Shown here piece after piece: positions 1-9,493 of a stretch of DNA of 64,000 nucleotides. A model generated the notes under the pieces. The model searched no databases, was not told where the DNA came from, and saw nothing but the letters and a program-made list of their open reading frames with translations. A program made the position numbers and the translations under genes. Origin of the DNA: Aplectana chamaeleonis. Taxonomy: Eukaryota > Nematoda > Chromadorea > Rhabditida > Cosmocercidae. The stretch is taken from contig JAPDOI010000706.1 of assembly GCA_029168955.1 (NCBI GenBank), positions 216,001 through 280,000 of the forward strand, read 5' to 3'. Numbering within the stretch: the stretch's first letter is position 1; each line of letters starts with the position of its first letter.

Positions 1-1589
1 AAACTTACCCGATCCGGTCGAGCGTAAGATAAAAGAAGCTCTTGAAATACAACATGAGAAGCCAACAATCAATATAAAAGAAGAAATGACAGCAGCCATG
101 AAGTTCATTACTGTATAGCGAGAAATGAAGTGATACAGTAATTATAAGGGATACAATCAAGAATATAACCCTAGCTGTCTCCCCTGGCCCTCTACCCACC
201 CCTCACTTTCTACGGAACCCGGTCGTCGAGAGGTATGATCAGACTCTCTTGGGGGATGTGGCCTCGTATTCACATCTGTTTCTAGGTCACCCGACTACAT
301 CCCGCCCGCCCGTGGTGACGCATCTTTGAGAGGGTAGAGGTCGGTCCCCTATTGTTGTTGTGCTGCCATCCTGTGTATTTTGAATGTTGAATGCTACGTT
401 TCAGAGGCTTGATAATGGGCTTAGGGCCCGAAACGTTGCCTGAATAAAACATCGAAGAGTTTCATCATTTTTAATTCGACATTTTAGAAGAGCCGAACGT
501 CTCTCGAATTCTTGGCCGGTTTCACACAACCACCATCCGATGAAAATGACGACTCATCCCTTTTTACCAGAACAATTCATCAGTTTTTTTGCCGAACTGA
601 ACGGTGCAAATTGCTCGCAAGGGACTACTTTTCTCGAGTGTGCCATTTTAAATTGACATTTTCTTCAAAGTGAAACGACGTTTGATCTGATAATCAGTGA
701 AATACCAAACGTTTTTTTTTTTGAAGACGATGCAACGAAAAGGTGAATCTTGCATAAAAACACCACGTTTGAAAGGTCGCACGCTGATAGAAAAGAGCTC
801 TCCGCGCAATTCATTGGCCGCCACCGCGCGTTTAGCCGGAAATTGAGTCATAGAGGGGCGACCAGTTGGAGATGAAATGGAAGTGTTGCTAAAAGGCTTC
901 TAACAGTTGGCAGTTAGTAGCGTCAGGTTGCGACGAGTTGGCGATTGGATGGCAGCGTGTCTTGGTCGACGGCGACCGGACGGCGCCTGGTCTTTGACTC
1001 GAAGACAAACTGGCATCAAATTGACAAACTTTTGCTGCAGCTTTGACTTCAACTTTCTCTATTGTTTTTTGTGAGCAACAGATATTGGTACAGTCGACGT
1101 GATAACAGGAGTGTCGAAAAAGTGCACACCCGGGAAGGTGTGCCAAAATCATTCAGATGCACTCACTGATCCAGAAATTTGAAAACACCAGCAATGTCGG
1201 AAAAAAACGGCTACGAACGAGCACAAAAAAGCCTGTGCGGCCCTAAACCTTAGTGTTCCGCTCACTCCACACCCATTCCAAACAACCGGTACCGATCCGT
1301 AAACTACTGAAAACCCGGCCTTAGAGGTAACAACATACATCCAGGAGGTTACATTCCACTCCGCTCAACAAGACTTACCCCACTTGATAATCGATTGCCT
1401 TCTTATAGTCGGGTTTTCAGTCAGACCCTTTTGTCGGTAGCCGTTGAGGAAATGGGTGTGGCGTGAGGGGACATTCAAGTTTAGGGCCGTATAGGGCTAT
1501 TTTGTGATCGTCCTTAGCCGTTTTTTCAGCATTTATGATGCAGTGAGTCCCGGTTCTTTCGATTTACGTTGGAAATCCGAACTGTTTTG
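1..1589. other. Unassigned sequence, no supported gene
   Basis: No coding region with recognisable family features was seen on either strand. The stretch holds AT-rich unique-looking sequence, a poly-T run near 713-722 and an AATAAA near 443. Open frames here are short and without domain character. Confidence 0.5.
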
Positions 1590-1605
1590 ATCGTGAACAC
1601 TGCCT
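1590..1605. repeat. Solo right end of a TTAA-type MITE
   Basis: The sequence ATCGTGAACACTGCCT followed by TCAA matches the right terminus of the complete AGGCAGTGTTCACGAT elements further along. No matching left end is visible upstream, so this is an isolated end. Confidence 0.6.
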
Positions 1606-1739
1606 TCAAGGTATTTCGTGTGATATGGCTGACTATCGATTGGTTGTGTTAACTCTATACAACTTCCCAGGGAGTGGGCATGTTCATGTTGTTAAAAGGA
1701 AAGAACTCTCCATGTTGATTATGAGTATGGTTGCAGTTA

Positions 1740-2300
1740 CATAAGGGACCACTTTGAGCAGTGTTACCACACTGTGATGGCCACCACACAGAGCAGCAAC
1801 TGAGGCAAAGAATGGAGGACGAGGGAAGCACGTGCTCCTTGAGCAGCAGCTCGTCCCCTTGTTCTGCTCTCGCTATTCTGGTAGAAGTGAGAGTTAGTTG
1901 TGCTCCATGACAGCCCACGATCGTCTGAGATGAAGACCGTATGATTGCTTCAATTATATACACCTTGTTTGGGAGAGAAAGAAGAAAAGGTGAATTGACA
2001 TATAGCTATCCAGATCTTTGTATGTGCAATTTCGTAACAAAGAGCTTTTCATGCCGATCGTAAATATGCTCGTAGATGTCCAAATGGAGCACTTTGAGCA
2101 ATGTTACCACGCTACGATTGAAACAAAAAGGAGCAGCAGCTGAGGCGACAAATGGAGGACGAGGGCAGCACGTGCTGCTCGAGCAGCAGCTCTTCCCCTC
2201 GTGCTGCCCTCTTTATCCTCGTCGAGGTGAAAGTCTATTGTGCTCCAATACGACCCCGCGATCCTCTGAGTTGTTGATTGATCAGCGAAGACAAATCTAG
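1740..2300. repeat. Direct duplication of a ~220-bp unit with CACGTG hairpin
   Basis: Two diverged direct copies lie about 340 bp apart (about 1748-1945 and 2088-2295). Both share an ACTTTGAGCA..TGTTACCAC start, a GGAGGACGAGGG block and a GCACGTGCT core. The second copy keeps a hairpin between GAGGGCAGCACG and CGTGCTGCCCTC; in the first copy this pairing has decayed. The origin is unknown; it looks like an old repeat. Confidence 0.55.
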
Positions 2301-3090
2301 CTGACTGTTTCCCAGTGATATGATTCTTCTTTCTTCTGTTCTTGCTTTTGTCTAAATGTCGTGTTTTTTTCTTCCGATTTTCCTTGCTGATGTTTTTTTT
2401 TGGTCTAAAGAACATTGTTCAATTAGGTGAAACTGGTGAAGAGACCTTTCAAAGAACCAGCTGTTCCAGACTGCGCTAGAAAGAGGATTTTAGTTCTTAT
2501 TATTGAGCTTTGGGTTTACTTTGTTTTTTTTTCTTGGTCTCTGTTTATGAACTGTTTACTACTCACTCTTGAAATCTTGAGAAAAAAACAGCAAACACAC
2601 TTTGTCATTGTCACCTTCGTGATTGATACTTTGAAATTTCGCCAGGGAAATATACATCTTGATAAAATTACATGGGAGAATAACACCTCGCTATTCAGGT
2701 CAATACGAATAATTGGTTCCTTATATACACAGCCCAAAATACTTACTCATGCTGATTTATTCGATTGAGTTGGTAAGCCGTGATATTCGATTTTTTAAAT
2801 GTTCGTCGAACCTCAGGGAATGGAAATAGAATATCCAGCAGTTGTCAAGCAGTTTTTGTAAACTTTTCATTTCGGATTTGTTTCGGAAAATTCTCTCTGA
2901 TTTTGTGAGAAATTGCTTTATATCCAATGACGGACAATTTTCTCAAGTTTATTCATCCATCCGGAGGAATTCAAAATCGAATACGTTTTGTATGATTAAT
3001 AGGTTCAATCCTGAGTGTTTTAGCTGCTCTTCACTTCTCTGCTCAGTTGATGCTAGCAACTACCAAGAGCTGCAAACAAGCGTTTTGGTA
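2301..3090. other. Unassigned sequence, one unrecognised ORF
   Basis: A plus-strand open frame of 113 codons (2427-2768) shows a hydrophobic stretch, but no signal, domain or flanking splice pattern that would support it as a gene. Nothing else was recognised. Confidence 0.3.
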
Positions 3091-3245
3091 CCCCAGACAC
3101 GCCTGGTGCCGGGTGTAGGACATATGGCGCGGCCCTTCGTGTGGCAGCCGAACGCGGCGCGCTATTGCCACCCGGACGCTACCGTATGCTAGCCGCACCA
3201 TCGGGTTGCGACCGGTCACGCGAAACCGTGCGGAGTGGTCCATCA
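3091..3245. repeat. GC-rich repeat, copy 1 (inverted relative to 5228-5412)
   Basis: A block around GGCGCGGCCCTTCGTGTG, followed by a CGCTATTGCCACCC motif, aligns with the reverse complement of 5330-5412 (GGCGCGACCCTTCGTGTG, CGCTATAGCCACCC). The two are diverged inverted copies of one repeat. No terminal structure could be fixed. Confidence 0.5.
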
Positions 3246-3845
3246 AGTGACATTGGAGCGAGTTCTGTGGTGGAAAGGCTGACCCATCAATAATGAAGGA
3301 TGCACGATAATCGATCTCTCTAATCATCTTCCAGTACGGACACTCTAGTTGGCAAGGTGCCATCTCTTGAGCTTCGCGTCAGAAAAGAACGCGAAACGTG
3401 TTTCTGGGATATTTTTTGGTTTAGAGTTGATTTAATTGAGTCGGATTGCACCCAAAACTTCTCTATATACAGTAAATTGAATTGAGAAAGTTTGTCTTAG
3501 TTTTTCATGTGGTACTGTAATAATTTCGTTTTTCATTCTCTGTTATTCGAATAGAGGGAAAGTTCAAATCTTCATTATCTTTACTATCATTGTTGACTTA
3601 TTAGTTACTAGTATTAGCACAATTTTTATAGTCAATTAGTGTTATTATGTGAGCACTGCATTACATTATTGTTATGAAGTGCAGGAATACTTTAAAAAAT
3701 AATTTCTATATAGTGTTCTATACTACCTAAAAACTATATATTGCTATTTCACGCTATCCTATCTTTTATCGTAGTATACTAATCTATGCTATATTATCCT
3801 TCCATATAATAATATTATACTGTTCTATACCAATTTATCCTCTAA
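3246..3845. other. AT-rich unassigned sequence
   Basis: The stretch is AT-rich with many short TA-rich motifs. No gene, tRNA or inverted-repeat structure was recognised before the TA-flanked MITE at 3848. Confidence 0.5.
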
Positions 3846-3847
3846 TA

Positions 3848-4411
3848 CAGTAGCGGTCATAAATCTATTGACATGGCTTTCTCGCCAATAATGTTTTTAT
3901 ACAAATCTTGGGCTGGTCTTGTCGAAACTTGCTGAAACCTTAATATGCTATGAGGCATCACAACTCTTGATTTACACATACACGGGATTAAGTTTGAGGG
4001 TGCAATTTTTAAATTAAGAATTTAGTTATCATTTTTTGGTATGATTTCAAGTTAGCACTATTCCCACAAAACATGGCTATTTCAATTCCAAACACGTTAC
4101 AGTTATTCACCATTTGAAGACCCTCTACATCCGTTGTAAAACCTTGTAAAAGATTAATTTCTATCAGTTTTTTTAAATAATTTTAAAATGAATTTATGCG
4201 ATATTGCACCTAATAAATATCCTTCGTTGACGTTATCGATAATGATAAATAAATTCCATATTCGAAAACTGCACTATCAAAAGTTCATCTTGTGTATGTG
4301 TGAAGCAAGAGTTGTGATGCCTCTTAGCATACTAAAGTTGGACCAAGCCAAGATATGTATAAAAACATTATTAGCGAAAAGGCCATGTCAATAGATTTAT
4401 GACCCCTACTG
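3848..4411. mobile_element. TA-flanked MITE (Tc1/mariner-like), 564 bp
   Basis: Termini CAGTAGCGGTCATAAATC and the inverted GATTTATGACCCCTACTG are each flanked by TA (3846-3847 and 4412-4413). Inverted arms extend roughly 200 bp with some divergence (both carry the GAGTTGTGATGCCTC motif). There is no transposase ORF. TA duplication and CAGT termini are typical of Tc1/mariner non-autonomous elements. Confidence 0.85.
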
Positions 4412-4413
4412 TA

Positions 4414-5227
4414 TGAACAACTAGATATATGTACACAAACACTCAATATTATGTATTTTCAAACAAAATATTCCAATGCAACTATGTACAAACAATTATT
4501 ATTATTGTTATTATTATTAGTCTTGGCATCACTAATACAATCACCAGTTACTGAGCATCACGAAAGTGCAATCAAATAGTAGTTCCAGTTACATTTCTCG
4601 ACATGTACATATATACAATACATCTATATTCTTCTTTGACGATCGCGCACACGGAGATGTCTCTTCTCGTTCGGGTTCTGAAATGGATCTGGGGAGGGCC
4701 AGATTTTGAAAAGAATGGCAGAAGGGAAGCAAAGCCGAAAACGAACTGCAGAGAATAATTAATCATGATTCCTAGAGATCATGATAAGCCTTCTCTCAGC
4801 ACGCTGATGGCTACTGATCTGGGTGGGAGGAGTAGCGATAAGGAAGTATAGAGAAGGCAGAATAAGAAAAACAATCCTAAAACCCACAAAACCTCTATGA
4901 ATCCAACTTACCTGTGTTCCTTATTATGTAGTAGTAGTTTAGCGGAGCGAATAGCGCAGTAATAGAGGGAAACTAGAAAATGCGGAAGAGATGGTCAAAT
5001 TTCAATCAAGTGGAGGCGAAACTCGCAGGAAATGGGCAAAACAGGTGTAGAACAGCCCTGACTGAGAATATCTGACGACGAATAAGCGGCAAAATATGGA
5101 GGAAAAAGACGATTTTAGGAGCGAAACGGTCGAATTTCAGAATATGACGTTGGAAAGGCGATATACAGCTGAATATACGGAGGGATTAGAGAATACGAGA
5201 GATAGCAGAATATTTGGAGGGGAGAGA
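4414..5227. other. Unassigned sequence
   Basis: A short ATT-type microsatellite lies near 4496-4520. No gene or element boundary was recognised in the rest. Confidence 0.4.
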
Positions 5228-5412
5228 CGTTGTATGGCGTCCCTAGTCCGCCCGCCAACTTGGACGCCTGCGGACAACTCGTCCACCTGAGTACCGCGCT
5301 GCGGCGGCGCGGCGTGTTACTGTAGCCATCGGGTGGCTATAGCGATGCGCTCTCCGGCTGTCACACGAAGGGTCGCGCCATTCGACCGCCATCCCCTGGT
5401 GCCCCAGATCCG
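5228..5412. repeat. GC-rich repeat, copy 2
   Basis: Inverted homologue of 3091-3245. It also contains GGACAACTCGTCCACC, a motif found in the MITEs at 6286-6749, 50919-51403, 54186-54670 and 55279-55600, so it may be a composite of two repeats. Between this and the next element (5413-5658) nothing was recognised. Confidence 0.45.
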
Positions 5413-5662
5413 CCCCTCGGAATGAACAAATGAAGACTCAGATTACAGGAATTATCAAGTCAAGGAAGTGCTGATAAGTGAGATGATCGCTTCATTGCAC
5501 TGATAGGTATCCTCCTTCAGGCGGTCAATTCCTCCACGCTCAAAAATCAACGTAAATAAGAGAGGGCCTATTTTTGCTCAAAAACGCGTCTTTTCTGTCC
5601 TTTTCAAGCATGCCTTGCTATATAGGGCACCAGACTTTCCGTAAGCCGTGGAGATATCTTAA

Positions 5663-6233
5663 GGGCAGCGTCCGCGCAGAAAACCGTATCTGTGTTTTTC
5701 TTCTCAATCCAATGTATGAACCAAGTGGAGATAGTTGGCGAAGCTTGAGATCTCAATGTTGCGTGTTCATAATGCTATAGGCTCGTGAAAATCGCTCCGT
5801 GGTCTGAAAAGGCGTTCCCCCGGTCGATCATCTAACACGAGGAACAGAAACCCCACGACAGCCTTCGGCCGGCAGCGGAAATCCAATTTTCTAAATTCTT
5901 TATTCCGAAGAATTTTCAACTTCAGACGTGGGTATTGAAAGCCTCCTATTTTTAGATGATCATTGACAGCAGAAAGCGAAAGAATTGCGGAACCCAGAAA
6001 ATTAGGGGGCTAAACCAATTCAGCCGTTCAAATTTCGGATATTTGTGTAATACACAAGACACACCGGACAGACGTGAGAAAAAGGAGGCTGAATGCTGCG
6101 AGATTTTCAAACGAGTTTTTCTCTGAAACTTGAGTGTTTTGGGTGGTCTCCTCATGATATATGACAACCTGGTAAGCATACCTGCTCAAAATTGTGATAA
6201 AAATAAACACGGTTTTTTGCGCGTACGCTGCCT
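5663..6233. mobile_element. TTAA-flanked MITE, family Q, 571 bp
   Basis: Left end GGGCAGCGTCCGCGCAGAAA and the inverted right end TTTTTTGCGCGTACGCTGCC are flanked by TTAA (5659-5662 and 6234-6237). The arms match over about 35 bp. There is no ORF of interest. A second member is at 56970-57526, and an isolated end at about 56475-56499. Confidence 0.75.
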
Positions 6234-6240
6234 TTAAGTG

Positions 6241-6262
6241 AAATTTATCGTGAACACTGCCT
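6241..6262. repeat. Solo right end of a TTAA MITE
   Basis: TTTATCGTGAACACTGCCT followed by TTAA is a right terminus of the GTGTTCACGAT type, abutting the element to its left without its own left half. Confidence 0.6.
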
Positions 6263-6285
6263 TTAACTTTTATTACGATGCTTAA

Positions 6286-6749
6286 AGGCACAGTCCAAGC
6301 TTAGGGACGAAACCTGAGATTATCACATAATTGTGAAATAGACCCACCGCGTATACCACTTGCTAAGTTCGAGCTCTCAATTCCTCCAACCAAGCGAGTT
6401 ATAGAAGGAAGCCACCCTGGGGCGCCCACCCCGGGGAGCCCCTTTTACGATCTCTCGAGCTCAACAGTGGCGAGATAAGCGATGCTTTCCGAACAATAGC
6501 CGCGTTCTTCCCTTCATTCTCAGCCCCTCTCTTCATTTAAGTCAGCTCGCATACAGCGGTTGCAAATGACGGAAGTTACAAGCCTCGGACAACTCGTCCA
6601 CCATGCTTCCGTAGCTCAATTTTTGAGGGGCCATAACTCCGTTTCCAGGGGGTCCTGAACGATTTCAGGGACATCTTTGGAATCAGCGTGAGGCCGTCTT
6701 CATGATAGACAGAAAAAGAGAAAGCCGATTCTGAGGTTGGACTGTGCCT
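6286..6749. mobile_element. TTAA-flanked MITE, family C (ACAGTCC ends), 464 bp
   Basis: Termini AGGCACAGTCCAA and TTGGACTGTGCCT lie between TTAA at 6282-6285 and 6750-6753. The interior is a reversed relative of the family B core (GGAATCAGCGTG, CATAACTCCGTTTCC, GGACAACTCGTCCACC), so B and C are related elements with different tips. The right TTAA is shared with the next element. Confidence 0.8.
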
Positions 6750-6753
6750 TTAA

Positions 6754-7237
6754 AGGCAGTGTTCACGATAATCTTCGATTTTGAGATTAGCCGCTAAATC
6801 GATTGTTTGGCCTCCGGGTAGAACTGAAATTGCGAAGAAATCGAGAAAAACGCCCTATAAAGGCACCAAATCCTTTAATCTCACTCCACCTTTTTACTCT
6901 CACTGGAACTGTTCGTTGTGACAATGAAATTTTTTGTGGAACCGTCCCTTGCGATTCTCTACTCTCTACTGCTCCGCGCTTTCCTTCGGACCCTAACTAA
7001 TACTGCTTTGCCTAAAATATTCTTTCGTTTTTGATTAGCCCCGATTTTTACTGGTGACAACCACCGTGAACATGTTCATCCAGTCGGACAACTAGTTCAG
7101 GCCAGAGAGTAATGTCACTGAAGTAAGACGGCTCAGGGCGTTTCAAGCCGTTTCTTCGTAATTTTGGTAACACTTGGGGGCCAACGAATAGTTTTATGTG
7201 AAAAACTCGTGAACGAAAATCATCGTGAACACTGCCT
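6754..7237. mobile_element. TTAA-flanked MITE, family D, 484 bp
   Basis: Left end AGGCAGTGTTCACGATAATC and right end ATCATCGTGAACACTGCCT. The left flank is TTAA and the right flank TCAA (7238-7241). A second copy of the same length (484 bp) is at 59171-59654. There is no coding capacity. Confidence 0.8.
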
Positions 7238-7241
7238 TCAA

Positions 7242-8772
7242 GGCATACGTCATAAAACGACCACTAAGGAAAAGGAGATAGAACTCCAATCAAATAAAGG
7301 ATACAAAACAGAATAGAGTAAAGGGTCGTCAGAAATCTAAAAACATCTTTCCTGCAATGCGCTTGAAGGACATGAAGCTGTGAGAGGTAGGTAGAAATTA
7401 GAGCCTAAGTGAAAGAAAGCTGGAGCCCGCTCTACATGTAAACGAATTTGATCTAATTCCGGATTTAGGTATGCCATACGATATCTTCTCTGATCCGCCC
7501 CTAGTTCTGGAGCTATTCACACGATAGAAATTGTTGAGATCCACTCTAGTAGCGCCAGATACAATCTTGGAAACCATGCACACATCATAAAGTTTACGCC
7601 GAGATACTAACGAATGCAACCTAAATTTTTTATTTCTCAGTTTCGGTCCACTCTGGGAAAATTTCCGGAGTGAAGGAACTGCTTTGGTCCTTAACACACC
7701 TTACGAGTGTAGTCATTCTGAATTTTCTCTAAAAAATCAATATCCTTCTTTTTGTGAGGCGAAAATACCGGAGTCCCTCATTCCATGATTGGTCGCACAT
7801 AGGTCTTGTAAGCCCTCAATAGAACTTCCTGGTCACAAGTTGATAAGCCTTTTAATATTTGATAAGTGCGAGAAGAAGCTTTTCGAACTAAGTGCTTGAA
7901 ATGAGCTGTAAAATCCAGTTTGTTATCATAGAGAAAACCCAAGTCCTTAACTGAGAAGACTCTACTCAATGCAAAAAACGTAACTGAGAAGACTCTACTA
8001 AATAAATCCCCCAATTTGTAATTGCCTGGCAAATTAGACCTCCAGACTCTCATGTAAACAGTTTTTTTTTCGGTGCTAACGGCAGTTCCCATAATTCCGG
8101 CTAGTTTGAAATCGCATCCAAAGCAGATTGAATTTTGGCATGATCTTCAGAATTTTCAAGCCTGCGAAAGATCTTGATGTGTTCAGCAAATTGTTTGCAA
8201 ACAACCCCACAGTCCTCTAAAATTTGAAGAAGGTCAGTGGGGTAGATTGCAAACAAAGGCGGCGAGAGAACGCTTTCGTGTGGAACACCGCTCATAACTG
8301 TTTTGGGAGAGGAAAAAAGGAGCCAGTTTTGACTTGGAAACTTCTGCCTGTGAGATACTCTCGTAACCATTTCTCAATAATAGGATGGAATGTGAGATGG
8401 GAGATTTTCATGAGAAGTTTACAGTGGTCCACCCGATCGAAAGCCTTCGAAAAATCGAAGTAAACGATATCGCAAGACTTCTTCTCATCCAAATATTGAG
8501 TCCACTCATTGATACATTCCAGTAGGTTTGTTTCGGTAGATCTTCCCTTCACAAAACCGTGCTGATTACAGGGAATGATTGAGTTTTTTTCCAAATGACA
8601 AACAATGTGTGACTTCAGAGCTCTCTCGAAAACTCGGCAGAAGGAGGATGTCAAACCTATGGGCCTGTAGTTTTCGACTGAATTCGCCGGCTCTTTTATC
8701 AACAAAGGAGTAACAAAAGACTGTTTCCACCTAAGCGGAACCTCTGAAAAGAACAGGGACCGATTGAACAAG
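7242..8772 (-). pseudogene. CR1-like LINE: reverse transcriptase and 3' end (broken)
   Basis: Minus-strand non-LTR reverse transcriptase in several frames. Read from 8772 downward: a YLFNRSLF..PLRWKQSFVTPL fingers segment, then ENYRPIGLTSSFCRVFE, then motif A VYFDFSKAFDRVDH with its catalytic Asp intact. After a frameshift near 8300-8370, motif B is SGVPHESVLSPPLF. The YADD box reads FAEHIKIF, so both catalytic aspartates of motif C are lost. The thumb/C-terminal region follows at 8092-7778 (KDLGFLYDNKLDF, YKTYVRPIME) and 7697-7398 (SRRKLYDVCMVSKI, SRTRGGSEKI). A 3' UTR-like tail runs to about 7242. A 3' fragment of the same family is at 55640-56281. The reading frame continues across the 8775-15014 insertion into the upstream part of the same LINE. 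This copy is certainly non-functional. Confidence 0.9.
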
Positions 8773-9493
8773 TACAATACCCACCCTAAGTTTTGGTAAA
8801 AACGCGAAAAAAAAAACGCGGAAAAACGCTTTTTTCGTCTTTTGGTCATAACTCGCTTCAAAGTGGACGTTTTCCAAAATTGAAGACATCCTTAGAATCA
8901 GCATTGATCATTCTATCTTTCTGATCTATACATGGCTTACTCTCAAACAAGGCATGTAGGGTTGACACAATCAATCGAGTGAGAAGTGGGACAGTATGGA
9001 ATGCTGGAATGTGTGACTGTGTCTCCTCTAGCCTATTCAACTTGTTTTGATTTTGGGTTGTTTATTTAACAAAATTTATTTCTTTTAGATTCTCTTTTTT
9101 TTATAATTGAATTCCATTTCACCTCTGTGTATTATTAATTAGCTATTCATGTTGTTATTTGTTCAATATTTTTTTTGTTGTTGTTTGTAACACTCTTTTT
9201 TATTTAATCTATTTTTAATATGAATTTTCACCACAATTTGATTACTTATACAATTTAATTTCATTCATATTATTCTTGCTTCATTTAGAAAATGGTTTCG
9301 CTAACCACTTCAAATAATTATTCGTATATCAATCGTTTCAGCTCTACCCTCAGACAAACAATTCAAAACGGTAAAAACCTCGAGCTTCAACAATGGAGGA
9401 GGTAGTTAGACTCCGTTTCATTTCGAGTGAGCTCCTGCTTCCCATTATCACAGCGCGGAGCGGTGGCTTTTTCGTCGCAAGGTCCTTTTCACT

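Noticed and set aside
395..450. Hammerhead-ribozyme-like motif (CTTGATAATGGGC..GCCCGAAACG)
   Set aside because: The GAAAC and a short stem II are present, but the CUGANGA box is altered and one base too long, so the core cannot form as in known hammerheads; possibly a Penelope-type relic at most.
2150..2230. CACGTG hairpin as a microRNA precursor
   Set aside because: The pairing is interrupted by an asymmetric bulge, GC-rich and decayed in the sister copy; no conserved mature sequence can be argued without small-RNA data.
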